This document shows, in pieces, positions 28,438 to 37,388 of a stretch of DNA of 64,000 nucleotides. The position numbers and the translations under genes are program-made. The notes beneath the pieces are model-generated. The model did no database searches. It was not told the origin of the DNA and worked only from the letters and a program-made list of their open reading frames with translations. The DNA is from Glutamicibacter soli (GTDB lineage: Bacteria; Actinomycetota; Actinomycetes; Actinomycetales; Micrococcaceae), in contig NZ_POAF01000008.1 in the NCBI RefSeq assembly GCF_003309065.1, positions 1 to 64,000 on the forward strand. Direction: 5' to 3'. Positions within the stretch are counted from its first letter, which is position 1. Each line of letters opens with the position of its first letter.

Positions 28438-29538
28438 ATGGCCACCTCACACCTCGCCGGGCCGGTGCTGGTCATCGGCACCGGACTGCTGGGCACCTCC
28501 GTGGGACTGGGGCTGCGCGCCAAGGGCGTGAGCGTCTACCTGCAGGACATTTCGCCGACCGCCCAGGGCGTGGCCCAGGACATCGGCGCCGGCGTGGTGC
28601 TGCACGGGGAGAAGATCGCTCCGGAGCTCGTGGTCATCGGCGCACCGCCGGACGTCACCGCCCGTCTGGTCGGCGACGCCCTGCTGGCCTACCCGAACGC
28701 CACCGTGGTGGACATCGCCAGCGTCAAGGGCTCGATCCTGGACGCGGTGCTTGCCGACGAGCGGCTGGGCGAGGCGGAAACCTCGCGCTACGTGGGCACC
28801 CACCCGATGGCCGGACGCGAGAAGTCGGGCCCGGCCGCCGCCCGCGGCGAGCTGTTCACCGCCATGCCGTGGGTCATCTGCGCACACCAGAACGCGCAGC
28901 CGGACCGCGTCATTGCCGCCGAATCGCTGGCCATCGACCTGGGCGCGACCATGCACCGCATGTCGGTGACCGAGCACGACGAGTCGGTGGCGCTGATCAG
29001 CCACTTCCCGCAGGCCGCCAGTTCGATGATCGCCTCCCGGCTGCTGAACGCCGAGGGCCACCAGCTGGCCCTGGCCGGCAATGGGCTGCGCGACACCACG
29101 CGCATCGCCGCCAGCGACGAGAAGCTGTGGATCCAGATCTTCGCGCACAACTCCAAGGCGCTGATCCCGATCCTGACCGGCATGAAGGAAGACCTGGACC
29201 GGCTGATCAACACCCTGCAGCACCCGGAGGAACCCGGCGCGCTGCTTGACCTCTCGCAGCTGATGACCGAGGGCAACGCCGGCCGCGCCCGCATCCCGGG
29301 CAAGCACGGCGCCCCGCCGCAGGCCTTCGCCCTGGTCACCGTGGTCGTGGATGACAAGCCCGGGCAGATCGCCGCGCTGCTGGCGCAGATCGGCGAGGCC
29401 GGGATCAACATCGAGGACCTGCGCATGGAGCACTCCGCGGGCCATCAGGTCGGACTGGTGGACGTCTCGGTGCTGCCGGGGCGCCGAGACGAACTGATAA
29501 ACGCATTGATTTTCAACGGATGGAAGGTTGCCCAGTGA
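28438..29538 (+). CDS. tyrA: Prephenate dehydrogenase
   Basis: 366 aa. A Rossmann NAD(P) motif GTGLLGTSVGLGL lies near residue 12, catalytic motif VGTHPMAGREKSG around residue 120, and a C-terminal ACT domain (FALVTVVVDDKPGQIAALL) begins near 297 for allosteric control by tyrosine. It converts prephenate to 4-hydroxyphenylpyruvate. It begins three bases after the pseudouridine synthase stop and overlaps cmk by four bases at GTGA. Confidence 0.93.
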   Translation: MATSHLAGPVLVIGTGLLGTSVGLGLRAKGVSVYLQDISPTAQGVAQDIGAGVVLHGEKIAPELVVIGAPPDVTARLVGDALLAYPNATVVDIASVKGSILDAVLADERLGEAETSRYVGTHPMAGREKSGPAAARGELFTAMPWVICAHQNAQPDRVIAAESLAIDLGATMHRMSVTEHDESVALISHFPQAASSMIASRLLNAEGHQLALAGNGLRDTTRIAASDEKLWIQIFAHNSKALIPILTGMKEDLDRLINTLQHPEEPGALLDLSQLMTEGNAGRARIPGKHGAPPQAFALVTVVVDDKPGQIAALLAQIGEAGINIEDLRMEHSAGHQVGLVDVSVLPGRRDELINALIFNGWKVAQ

Positions 29539-30230
29539 GCATCGAGAACAACCAGGACCTCGCGGACGCCAAGCTCGTCGTCGCCATCGACGGACCCAGC
29601 GGTTCGGGCAAGTCCTCGGTGTCCAAGGCAGTGGCCCGCAAGCTGGGCGCTGCCTACCTTGACACCGGAGCGATGTACCGGGCGATCACCTACTCGGTGC
29701 TCGCTGACGGCACCGACCTGGCCGACGCCGCCGCCGTGGCCCAGGCAGTGCGCGACGCCAAGCTGAGCATCTCGGTGGACCCGGACGCCGAACTGGTGGT
29801 CATCGGGGACACCGACGTGACCGCCGCCATCCGCGAACCGCGCATCTCCGAGCAGGTCTCCACGGTTGCCACCAACTTGGAGGCCCGCGCCGAACTGGTG
29901 CGCCGCCAGCAGGAGATTATCGCTGCGAACACCCGCATCGTGGCCGAGGGCCGCGACATCACCACCGTGGTCGCCCCCCACGCCCACGCCCGCATCCTGC
30001 TCACCGCGTCCGAGGAGGCGCGCCTGCGCCGCCGCGGACTGCAGCTGGGCGGCACCCAGAACGACGCGCAGCTGGCTACCCAGGTGCTGGCGCGCGACGC
30101 CAAGGACTCGACCGTGGTGAACTTCACCCAGGCCGCGGACGGCGTGATGACCGTGGATTCCTCGGACCTGGATTTCGAACAGACCATTGCCGCCGTGCTC
30201 GACGCCGTCGAGACCGCCACCACCAACTAG
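29535..30230 (+). CDS. cmk: Cytidylate kinase
   Basis: 231 aa from the GTG at 29535, which overlaps the tyrA stop. The P-loop IDGPSGSGKSSVSKAVARKLG lies at about residue 18, followed by YLDTGAMYRAIT, IVAEGRDITTVV and the LID-type Arg residues in EEARLRRRG. It phosphorylates CMP and dCMP, linked in function to pyrG upstream in the same cluster. The cmk-der order is conserved in actinobacteria and firmicutes. Confidence 0.94.
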   Translation: MSIENNQDLADAKLVVAIDGPSGSGKSSVSKAVARKLGAAYLDTGAMYRAITYSVLADGTDLADAAAVAQAVRDAKLSISVDPDAELVVIGDTDVTAAIREPRISEQVSTVATNLEARAELVRRQQEIIAANTRIVAEGRDITTVVAPHAHARILLTASEEARLRRRGLQLGGTQNDAQLATQVLARDAKDSTVVNFTQAADGVMTVDSSDLDFEQTIAAVLDAVETATTN

Positions 30231-30296
30231 CCACGAGCTGGTGCCCATCCTCGGCGAGAGCCGATGAAGATTACCGATCGCTGTGAAGGGAAAATC

Positions 30297-31829
30297 ATGA
30301 GCGAGAACAACTCCACCCACGACGAGGAATACATCCCCGTTGGAGACGACGATATCGCCGAGCGCCTTGCCGAACTGAGCGAAGAAGACGCCGCGATTCG
30401 CACCCAGGCCCTGCTTTCGGGCCTGGACGACTACGACCTGGACGACGAGGACGCCGCGTTGCTCGCGGGCCTGGACGAGTACGACGAGGATGAGAAGGAC
30501 GTTGTCATCCCGCCGGTGCTCGCCGTCATCGGGCGCCCCAACGTGGGCAAGTCCACCCTAGTCAATCGCATTATCGGCCGCCGCGAAGCGGTCGTCGAAG
30601 ACACCCCGGGCGTGACCCGCGACCGCGTGTCCTACTCCGCCGAGTGGATGGGACGCCCGTTCACCATTGTGGACACCGGTGGCTGGGAGCACGATGCCAA
30701 GGGCATCCACGCCTCCGTGGCCGAGCAGGCCGAGATCGCCGCCGACGTGGCCGACGCCATCATGTTTGTGGTCGACTCCCATGTGGGGGCCACCGCCACC
30801 GACGAGGCAGTGGTGAAGATGCTGCGCCGCAAGGGCAAGCCGGTCTTCCTCGTGGCCAACAAGGTCGACGACTTCAACCAGGAAGCCGAGGCCGCAGTGC
30901 TCTGGGGCCTGGGCTTCGGCCAGCCGTGGCCGGTTTCCGCGCTGCACGGCCGCGGCACCGCCGACCTGCTGGACGCGGTCATGGAGAAGCTGCCCACCCA
31001 CTCGGCCTACGGGGGAGTCATCCCCTCCGGCGGCCCGCGCCGCATCGCGCTGATCGGCCGCCCGAACGTGGGCAAGAGCTCGCTGCTGAACAAGCTCGCA
31101 GGCTCCGAGCGCGTGGTGGTCGACGACTACGCGGGCACCACCCGCGACCCGGTGGACGAACTGGTCGAACTGGGCGGGGAAGTCTGGCGCTTCGTGGACA
31201 CCGCGGGCATCCGCCGCCGTCAGCACATGGCCGTCGGCTCGGACTACTACGCCTCGCTGCGCACCCAGTCAGCCCTGGAGAAGGCCGAGGTCGCCGTGGT
31301 GCTGCTGGCCGCGAACGAAACCGTGTCCGAGCAGGACGTGCGCATCATCCAGCTGGCCATCGAGGCCGGCCGCGCGCTGGTGGTGGTCTTCAACAAGTGG
31401 GACGAGGTGGATGAGGACCGCCGCTACTACCTGGAGCAGGAAATCGACCGCGACCTGGCCCACATCCACTGGGCGCCGCGGGTGAACATGTCGGCCAAGA
31501 CCGGCTGGCACAAGGACAAGATGATCCCGGCGCTGCACACCGCGCTGGAATCCTGGGACAAGCGCATCCCGACCGGCAAGCTCAACGCCTTCCTGGGTGA
31601 GCTCGTCGCGGCCCACCCGCACCCGGTGCGCGGCGGCAAGCAGCCACGCATCCTGTTCGGCACCCAGGCTTCGGCCCGCCCGCCGAAGTTCGTGCTGTTC
31701 ACCACCGGATTCCTGGATCCGGGCTACCGCCGCTTCATCACCCGTCGCCTGCGTGAGACCTTTGGTTTCGACGGCAGCCCGATCGAAGTATCGATGCGAA
31801 TCCGCGAACGCCGCGGCCGCAACAGGTAA
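30297..31829 (+). CDS. der: GTPase Der (EngA), ribosome assembly
   Basis: 510 aa. Two tandem GTPase domains have G1 motifs [14 protein letters not shown] and [15 protein letters not shown]3 DTGGWE and DTAGIRRR, G4 NKVDD and NKWDE. A C-terminal KH-like domain ends in a basic tail. A 70-residue acidic N-terminal extension is common in actinobacterial Der. The ATG at 30297 after GAAGGG is preferred over one 33 bases upstream. Essential for 50S subunit maturation. End of the Rv1708-Rv1713-like run. Confidence 0.94.
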   Translation: MSENNSTHDEEYIPVGDDDIAERLAELSEEDAAIRTQALLSGLDDYDLDDEDAALLAGLDEYDEDEKDVVIPPVLAVIGRPNVGKSTLVNRIIGRREAVVEDTPGVTRDRVSYSAEWMGRPFTIVDTGGWEHDAKGIHASVAEQAEIAADVADAIMFVVDSHVGATATDEAVVKMLRRKGKPVFLVANKVDDFNQEAEAAVLWGLGFGQPWPVSALHGRGTADLLDAVMEKLPTHSAYGGVIPSGGPRRIALIGRPNVGKSSLLNKLAGSERVVVDDYAGTTRDPVDELVELGGEVWRFVDTAGIRRRQHMAVGSDYYASLRTQSALEKAEVAVVLLAANETVSEQDVRIIQLAIEAGRALVVVFNKWDEVDEDRRYYLEQEIDRDLAHIHWAPRVNMSAKTGWHKDKMIPALHTALESWDKRIPTGKLNAFLGELVAAHPHPVRGGKQPRILFGTQASARPPKFVLFTTGFLDPGYRRFITRRLRETFGFDGSPIEVSMRIRERRGRNR

Positions 31830-31931
31830 CGGTTCGAAAAGTCCACCCGACTTGGTGTAGGCTTATCTAGGAGCTTTTCGCAGACGGCACCCTTGGTTCT
31901 CACGACTTGGGGATAACGGCTGCGAAGGCAT

Positions 31932-32008
31932 CGGGCTATGGCGCAGCTTGGTAGCGCGCCTGACTGGGGGTCAGGAGGTCGCAAGTTCAAATCTTGTTAG
32001 CCCGACCA
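31932..32008 (+). tRNA. tRNA-Pro (anticodon GGG)
   Basis: 77 bases including an encoded CCA. The acceptor stem is CGGGCTA at 31932-31938 with TAGCCCG at 31998-32004 and discriminator A. The anticodon stem CCTGA/TCAGG encloses loop CTGGGGG with anticodon GGG. The T arm has GCAAG/CTTGT around TTCAAAT. A TAGGCT -10-like element lies at 31858-31863 about 70 bases upstream. Confidence 0.95.
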
Positions 32009-32017
32009 GCGGATCAA

Positions 32018-32045
32018 CCCCGGCGAGATTCTCGCCGGGGTTTTT
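32018..32045 (+). terminator. Terminator after tRNA-Pro
   Basis: A 10-bp stem, CCCCGGCGAG at 32018-32027 with CTCGCCGGGG at 32031-32040, is followed by TTTTT at 32041-32045. Classic intrinsic terminator. Confidence 0.92.
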
Positions 32046-32082
32046 CATGCCCGAAAACTGCCCGCCGAGCAAGGGAAAAACG

Positions 32083-32913
32083 ATGCGCCGCAGATTCATG
32101 CAGGTCGACGTGTTCAGCCGAGACCCGTACAAGGGCAACCCGCTGGGGGTCGTGCTGGACGGCGAAGGGCTGGACACCGCGCAGATGCAGGACTACTCCA
32201 GCTGGTCCAACCTCTCCGAGGTCACCTTCGTGCTGCCGCCCAGCGACGGGCGCGCGGATTTCCGTTTCAGGATCTTCGCCGGCGAGCAGGAGTTCCCCTT
32301 CGCCGGCCACCCCACCCTGGGCACGGTGAAAGCCTGGCTGGCCGCCGGCGGGAGACCGCAAAACGCTGCCGAGGTGATCGCCGAATGCCAGACGGGCCCG
32401 GTTCCCGTGCGGGTGCAGGACGAGCTGCTGTTCTTCCAGAGCCCTGCGTTGCTGCGCTCCGAGGCGCTGGAGGAGGCAGAAGTCCGGAAGATCAGCGAGA
32501 TCCTGGGCATCGACGCCGAGGCGATCACCGCCGCCTTCTGGGCAGACAACGGTCCGGGGTGGCGCGCGGTGCTGTTGGAGGACGCCGACGCGGTGCTGGC
32601 GCTGGCGCCGGATGCGTCGCGCCATCCCGGCATGTGGAAGATCGGGGTGCTGGGACCGCTGGAGTCCGGTGGCTTCGAGGTCCGCGCGCTGAAGTTCGCC
32701 GACGGCGTCTTGCGCGAAGACCCGGTCACCGGGAGCCTGAACGCCGCCGCGGCCGAGTGGCTCGTCGCGCACCAGCTGGCCGAAGTCCCGTTCTGCAACC
32801 GCCAGGGCACCGTGCTGGGCCGTCGCGGACTGGTTCGATTCCAGCAGGAGGACGGAACCTTGTGGACCGGAGGCGCAACCCACGTGCTGATCGACGGCCA
32901 AATAGAGCTCTGA
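32083..32913 (+). CDS. PhzF-family isomerase/epimerase-like protein
   Basis: 276 aa. The N-terminal half carries FMQVDVFSRDPYKGNPLGVVLDGEGLD with the catalytic-loop Glu region NLSEVTFVLPP, then FAGHPTLGT. The C-terminal half has EDPVTGSLNAAAAEWL. This two-lobed diaminopimelate-epimerase-like fold is shared by PhzF and many proteins of unknown substrate; no phenazine genes are nearby. The ATG at 32083 follows AAGGGA; an in-frame ATG at 32047 lies at the tRNA terminator and is less likely. Confidence 0.85.
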   Translation: MRRRFMQVDVFSRDPYKGNPLGVVLDGEGLDTAQMQDYSSWSNLSEVTFVLPPSDGRADFRFRIFAGEQEFPFAGHPTLGTVKAWLAAGGRPQNAAEVIAECQTGPVPVRVQDELLFFQSPALLRSEALEEAEVRKISEILGIDAEAITAAFWADNGPGWRAVLLEDADAVLALAPDASRHPGMWKIGVLGPLESGGFEVRALKFADGVLREDPVTGSLNAAAAEWLVAHQLAEVPFCNRQGTVLGRRGLVRFQQEDGTLWTGGATHVLIDGQIEL

Positions 32914-32939
32914 GCACCGCGGCGGCAGTCCTGCCGGAT

Positions 32940-33395
32940 TCAGGCCTGGCTGGTGTCAAGCTCCTCGGTTCTGGCCACCACGCTCACCTCGGTTCCCAGC
33001 ACGGACACCGTCACGGACTTCAGCGACGGATCGCCAAACTCTTCCAGCAGCCGCAACGCGAAATATTTCAGATCCCGATCCGTGGTGGGTTCCGAGCCGT
33101 TCACACTCAGTTCCAGCTCGCCGGGCTTCGAGGCTCCCCAGCTGACGATCTGGCGTTCGGCGGTCCCCGGCATCCACAGCTGCACCGAGGAATCATCGCG
33201 CAGCCAATAGGCTTCCATCAGCTGGTCCGCCCAGCGTTGGCCCTCAACGGCTTCGCCGCGTTTCCGCTCCAGCTCGGTCTGCTCTTTGGGGGATACCGCC
33301 GGGGCCGTGGGCGAACTCGGCTCGAACTCCAGCGGCGCGCAACCAACCAGGGCGCAGACGAGCAGCAGGACGCTGGGAACTGCGAGCCTGCGCAT
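32940..33395 (-). CDS. Putative lipoprotein of unknown function
   Basis: 151 aa. The N-terminus has two Arg, a hydrophobic core and lipobox LVGC with the modified Cys at residue 19, so it should be exported and lipid-anchored. The mature part begins with a Pro/Ser/Glu-rich linker. No family is recognised. The end, VTVSVLGTEVSVVARTEELD, suggests a small beta-rich domain. It is convergent with the PhzF gene and diverges from the ABC-F leader, with which it shares an 85-base spacer. Confidence 0.7.
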   Translation of the reverse strand: MRRLAVPSVLLLVCALVGCAPLEFEPSSPTAPAVSPKEQTELERKRGEAVEGQRWADQLMEAYWLRDDSSVQLWMPGTAERQIVSWGASKPGELELSVNGSEPTTDRDLKYFALRLLEEFGDPSLKSVTVSVLGTEVSVVARTEELDTSQA

Positions 33396-33445
33396 TGAAC
33401 CTCCTGGATTGCCGCACTCTGAATTCTAGTTGCCGCACGCTCTCA

Positions 33446-33474
33446 TTGCCCGCGCCAGCGGCTGAGAGTAGGCT
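33446..33474 (+). promoter_or_regulatory. Promoter of the ABC-F leader transcript
   Basis: TTGCCC at 33446-33451 and TAGGCT at 33469-33474 are separated by 17 bases. The start site predicted seven bases after the -10 box is the A of the ATG at 33481, so the leader peptide would be translated from a leaderless mRNA. Confidence 0.65.
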
Positions 33475-33480
33475 GAATCC

Positions 33481-33501
33481 ATGGGTACGTTGCATCATTA
33501 A
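33481..33501 (+). CDS. Six-residue leader peptide MGTLHH upstream of the ABC-F gene
   Basis: ATG GGT ACG TTG CAT CAT TAA. Its first base coincides with the predicted transcription start. It is followed by two competing RNA folds and then, 121 bases after its stop codon, by an ABC-F gene. Antibiotic-resistance ABC-F genes are often controlled by ribosome stalling on such short upstream frames. Translation is not demonstrated; the frame is very short and its meaning rests on context. Confidence 0.5.
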   Translation: MGTLHH

Positions 33502-33585
33502 GACTGCCGCCGCGTTGAGCCGTGCTCCGCGATGGACAGTTCTGATCCGCCGCAGGTCACCTGCGGCGGCACCCTTGAACGTACC
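33484..33585 (+). promoter_or_regulatory. Candidate ribosome-mediated attenuator of the ABC-F gene
   Basis: Fold 1 is a hairpin with a perfect 10-bp stem, CCGCCGCAGG at 33547-33556 and CCTGCGGCGG at 33560-33569. Fold 2 pairs GGTACGTT (33484-33491, inside the leader peptide) with AACGTACC (33578-33585), and TGCCGCCGC (33505-33513) with GCGGCGGCA (33563-33571). The folds share 33563-33569 and exclude each other. A ribosome on the leader peptide would block fold 2. There is no long T tract, so control could act on transcription or on translation. Confidence 0.55.
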
Positions 33586-33622
33586 GGTTCCGCCTGATTC
33601 GCGGGCCGCCAGCAGATGACGG

Positions 33623-35344
33623 ATGGCCATGACCCGACAACACGACCCCTCGAATATCCCTGCGGCTGAGCAGGCCGCGGTGCCCTCAGCGGAATTCACC
33701 TGCCAACTTCTGGACCTGAGCGTGAGCTTCGGCGACCGCGACGTCCTGGAAAACATCGACTTAGCGATCGGACCGGCCGATCGGATCGCGGTGCTCGGCG
33801 ACAACGGCTCGGGAAAATCAACGCTCCTGCGTGTATTGTCAGGCACGCTTGCGCCTGACCGCGGTGAGCGGCGCGCCACCGTGCCCGGCGCCATCGCCTA
33901 CGCCGCGCAGAATCCGCAATTACCTGGCACCGCCAGCATCGCCGAGGTCATCGACTCTTACCATCACCGGCTGCGGCAGCTGGAAGAACTGATCGGCGCC
34001 ATCGGGGCCCGGCTCGCGCAAGCCGAAGACGCCGAGGCTGAACGGCTGCTGGCCCAGCTCCAGCTGGTGACCGACCTGTACGAGGCGGCCGACGGATACT
34101 CCGTCGGTCCGCGGCTGGACAGTTCGTTGCAGCAGCTCGGGCTCGGAGGCATTCCCCGAGGGACGCCGGTTGGCACGTTGTCCGGGGGCCAGCGCTCGCG
34201 GTTGGCGCTGGCCTGCGTGCTCAGCTCCGGTGCGCAACTGCTGCTGCTCGACGAACCGACCAACGACCTCGATGACACCGCGCTGCACTGGCTGGAAACC
34301 ACGCTCCGGCGGCACCGCGGCGCACTGGTGCTCGTCAGCCACGATCGAGTCTTCCTGGAGCGTTTCGCCCGGCGCATCATCCTGGTCGAAAACCGCGGCC
34401 TGACAGCCTACGGCGACGGCTACCGGGGATTCCTGCGGGCCAAGGCCGCCGAACGGGCCGCCGCCATCGCCGCCTTCGACAGCTGGCGCGACGAGCTTGA
34501 ACGCTCCGAAACCCTGGTCGCGAAGAACGCCGCACGCGTGGCGGCCATCCCGCGAAAGCAGGACAAAGCTGGTTTTGGGCACGGCTCCTTCAGGCTGCGC
34601 AGCAGGGACCACGGATCAACCAGCAGGATCCGGCAGGCAAAATCCCGGATCGAAGAACTTGAGTCAAACCCCGCGCCCAGGCCGGCGGAACAACTCGAAT
34701 TCAGGATGCCGCACGGCGGGGACACCCCCGAAGAACCGCGGCAGCCCTTGCTACACTCCACCGGTGCGGCGCGGCGGGGAGTCCCGCGGCTCGTTCTTGG
34801 CGAAATGACGCTGGCCGCGGGGGACCGCTGGCTTGTGGGCGGACCCAACGGCGCCGGCAAAACCACGCTGCTGAAGGTGCTGGCCGGAGAGCTGCCCGTA
34901 GAGCGAGGCCTGGTCAGCCGCCGGGAAGGGCTGCGCATCGGATGGCTGCGGCAGGAACTCGGCAAGCTGCCCGGGGAAACCGTGATCGAGGCGTTCGCCG
35001 CCGCGCTGGGGATCTACCAGGACGAGGCGGTGTCGCGGATTTTCACGCTCGGGCTCTTCGCCCCGCGCGATCTCTTTGTGCACCCCAGGGCGCTGTCAGC
35101 CGGACAACGCCGCCGTCTCGAACTGGCCATCGCGGTCAGCCGGGAAGCGGACCTGCTGCTGTTGGACGAGCCGACCAACCACCTTTCTCCGGACCTGGTC
35201 GAGCAGTTGGAAGATGCGGTGGCGGATTATCCCGGAGCCGTTGTCACAGTGACCCACGACCGACGCTGGAGGGAAAAGCAAGGTGTGCATCGCGGTGTCC
35301 GGTTCCTTGAAGTCAAGCAGGGACGGGTGCGCTTCGACCGATGA
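33623..35344 (+). CDS. ABC-F ATPase, ribosome-protection (antibiotic resistance) type
   Basis: 573 aa with two ABC cassettes and no membrane segments. Cassette 1: Walker A GDNGSGKSTLLRVL, signature LSGGQRSRLALA, Walker B LLLLDEPTNDLDD. A linker of about 100 charged residues contains GHGSFRLRSRDHGSTSRIRQ. Cassette 2: GGPNGAGKTTLLKVL, LSAGQRRRLELA, LLLLDEPTNHLS. It resembles actinobacterial self-resistance factors (TlrC/OleB/LmrC group), which expel macrolides, lincosamides or streptogramins from the ribosome; drug specificity is not readable. The upstream leader peptide and folds suggest drug-inducible expression. Start is ATG 33623 or 33629. Confidence 0.88.
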   Translation: MAMTRQHDPSNIPAAEQAAVPSAEFTCQLLDLSVSFGDRDVLENIDLAIGPADRIAVLGDNGSGKSTLLRVLSGTLAPDRGERRATVPGAIAYAAQNPQLPGTASIAEVIDSYHHRLRQLEELIGAIGARLAQAEDAEAERLLAQLQLVTDLYEAADGYSVGPRLDSSLQQLGLGGIPRGTPVGTLSGGQRSRLALACVLSSGAQLLLLDEPTNDLDDTALHWLETTLRRHRGALVLVSHDRVFLERFARRIILVENRGLTAYGDGYRGFLRAKAAERAAAIAAFDSWRDELERSETLVAKNAARVAAIPRKQDKAGFGHGSFRLRSRDHGSTSRIRQAKSRIEELESNPAPRPAEQLEFRMPHGGDTPEEPRQPLLHSTGAARRGVPRLVLGEMTLAAGDRWLVGGPNGAGKTTLLKVLAGELPVERGLVSRREGLRIGWLRQELGKLPGETVIEAFAAALGIYQDEAVSRIFTLGLFAPRDLFVHPRALSAGQRRRLELAIAVSREADLLLLDEPTNHLSPDLVEQLEDAVADYPGAVVTVTHDRRWREKQGVHRGVRFLEVKQGRVRFDR

Positions 35345-35388
35345 ACCGCTGGTGCCTGCATGGCGCCCGCCTTTTGTGAAGTGTCTTG

Positions 35389-35418
35389 TTGTGCCTTGGT
35401 TCACGCCTCGGCTACAGT
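35389..35418 (+). promoter_or_regulatory. Probable promoter of the aromatic hydroxylase gene
   Basis: TTGTGC at 35389-35394 and TACAGT at 35413-35418 are separated by 18 bases, about 77 bases before the GTG start at 35495. Modest match to the housekeeping consensus. Confidence 0.4.
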
Positions 35419-35494
35419 AATAGTGCGATATGAGAACGTCGCGTTCGATTATTGAACATATGATTTGCTCGACTCAGCTGAATGGGGAGAAACA

Positions 35495-37384
35495 GTGCAG
35501 TTTCATCACAATGGATACGTCTCGGAAGATCCGCGCATCAAGCCTGCGGCGGGGACCGGAATTGACCGGCCCGTCGATCTTCCCGACACCATGGACGTGC
35601 TCATTGTGGGTGCAGGCCCGGCCGGCATCATCACCGCAGCCCAGCTCTCCCAGTTCCCGGACGTGCACACCCGCATCATCGACCGCCGTCCGCACCGCCT
35701 GCAGATCGGCCAGGCCGACGGCATCCAGTCGCGCACAGTAGAGACGTTCCAGGCCTTCGGCTTCGCTGAGAGCATCACCGCCGAAGCCTACCGCATCACC
35801 GAAACCACCTTCTGGAACCCGGACCCGCAGAACCCAAAGCACATCATCCGTACCGACCGCACCCCGGACGACGCGAGTGGTGTCAGCGAATTCCCCCACC
35901 TGGTGGTGAACCAGGCTCGCGTCATCGACTACTTCGCCGACTTCGCCCGGAACTCATCCGCGCGCATCGAACCGGACTACGGCTGGGACTTCGAGACCCT
36001 GGTGATCGAAGACGAGGGGGAGTACCCGGTCAAGGTCACCGTCACCGGAACCGGAGAGAACAACCAGGGGCAAAGCCGCGAGGTCCGCGCCAAGTACGTG
36101 GTCGGTGCGGACGGCGCCCGCAGCGGGGTGCGCCGTTCCATCGGCGCGACCTTGTCGGGCGACAAGGCGAATCACGCGTGGGGCGTCATGGACACCTTGG
36201 CCCTGACCGATTTCCCGGACGTGCGCACCAAGTCGGCCATTCATTCGAGCAACGGGTCGATCCTGCTGATCCCGCGCGAGGGCGGCCAGCTGTTCCGCCT
36301 CTACGTCGACCTGGGCGAGGTAGCGGAAGACGACAACGGAAAGGTGCGGCAGACCTCGCTGGATGAGATCATCCAGCGCGCGCGGGCGATTCTGCAGCCC
36401 TACACGCTGGACGTGAAGAACGTTGCCTGGCACAGCGTTTACGAGGTCGGTCACCGCCTCACCGACCGCTTCGACGATGTGCCGCTGGAGGAGATCGGAA
36501 TGCGGGATCCTCGGGTCTTCATTGCCGGCGACGCCTGCCACACGCACTCGGCCAAGGCGGGCCAAGGCATGAACGTGTCCATGCAGGACGGCTTCAACCT
36601 GGCCTGGAAACTGGGCTACGTGCTCAGCGGACGGTCCCCGCAAAGCTTGCTGTCCACGTATTCCGCCGAGCGCAAGGTCATCGCCAAGGACCTGATCGAT
36701 TTCGACAAGAAGTGGTCCTCGCTGATGGCCGCAAAGCCCGAGGAGCTCGAAGGCGAGGAAGGCGTCGCCGAATTCTACGTCCGCACCGCTGAATTCCCGG
36801 CCGGCTTCATGACCGAATACCAGCCGTCGGAGCTGACTGCCGTGAACGAGTTCCAGCACCTGGCCACGGGATTCCCGGTGGGCAAGCGCTTCAAGTCGGC
36901 CGAGGTCATGCGGCTTGGTGACAACAACCCGGTGCACTTGGGCCACCACCACCGCGCCGACGGCCGCTACCGCATCTACGTCTTCGCCGACCAGGCGGCG
37001 GCCGGTGCCGTATCGGCCGTGGCGAAACTGTCGGACTGGCTGCTGGACTCGGAGGATTCGCCCTTGCGACGCTTCACTCCGGCCGGCGCCGACATAGATT
37101 CGATTTTCGACGTCAAGGTCATCTACCGCCAGGACTACACCACCATCAACCTCAATGACGCGCCAGCGGTCTTCCGCCCGCACTGCGGCCAGTTCGGCCT
37201 GATGGACTACCAGAAGGTGTACACGGCGCTGGAAGGCAACAGCATCTTCGCCCAGCGCGGCATCGCCGACGAGGGAGCCATCGTGATCGTGCGACCCGAC
37301 ATGTACGTGGCCAACATCCTGCCGCTGCAGGCAACCGACCAGCTGCGCGACTTCTTCACCCCTGTGCTGCGCGAACAGCGCTAG
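35495..37384 (+). CDS. FAD-dependent aromatic hydroxylase, 3-hydroxybenzoate 4-monooxygenase-like
   Basis: 629 aa. The N-terminus (MQFHHNGYVSEDP) and overall plan resemble 3-hydroxybenzoate 4-monooxygenase (MobA) and phenol 2-monooxygenase. FAD motifs are VLIVGAGPAGIITAAQL near residue 33, YVVGADGARSGVRR (DG motif) near 200 and FIAGDACHTHSAKAGQGMN (GD motif) near 345; a thioredoxin-like C-terminal domain follows. The substrate would be hydroxylated to a catechol such as protocatechuate. Start is GTG 35495 behind GGGGAGAAAC. No ring-cleavage or transport genes are adjacent, so the substrate is tentative. Confidence 0.88.
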   Translation: MQFHHNGYVSEDPRIKPAAGTGIDRPVDLPDTMDVLIVGAGPAGIITAAQLSQFPDVHTRIIDRRPHRLQIGQADGIQSRTVETFQAFGFAESITAEAYRITETTFWNPDPQNPKHIIRTDRTPDDASGVSEFPHLVVNQARVIDYFADFARNSSARIEPDYGWDFETLVIEDEGEYPVKVTVTGTGENNQGQSREVRAKYVVGADGARSGVRRSIGATLSGDKANHAWGVMDTLALTDFPDVRTKSAIHSSNGSILLIPREGGQLFRLYVDLGEVAEDDNGKVRQTSLDEIIQRARAILQPYTLDVKNVAWHSVYEVGHRLTDRFDDVPLEEIGMRDPRVFIAGDACHTHSAKAGQGMNVSMQDGFNLAWKLGYVLSGRSPQSLLSTYSAERKVIAKDLIDFDKKWSSLMAAKPEELEGEEGVAEFYVRTAEFPAGFMTEYQPSELTAVNEFQHLATGFPVGKRFKSAEVMRLGDNNPVHLGHHHRADGRYRIYVFADQAAAGAVSAVAKLSDWLLDSEDSPLRRFTPAGADIDSIFDVKVIYRQDYTTINLNDAPAVFRPHCGQFGLMDYQKVYTALEGNSIFAQRGIADEGAIVIVRPDMYVANILPLQATDQLRDFFTPVLREQR

Positions 37385-37388
37385 GTCA

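Noticed and set aside
31948-32082. Coding start of the PhzF gene inside tRNA-Pro
   Set aside because: The frame is open through the tRNA and its terminator, but ATG 32083 with AAGGGA lies after the terminator and matches family length.
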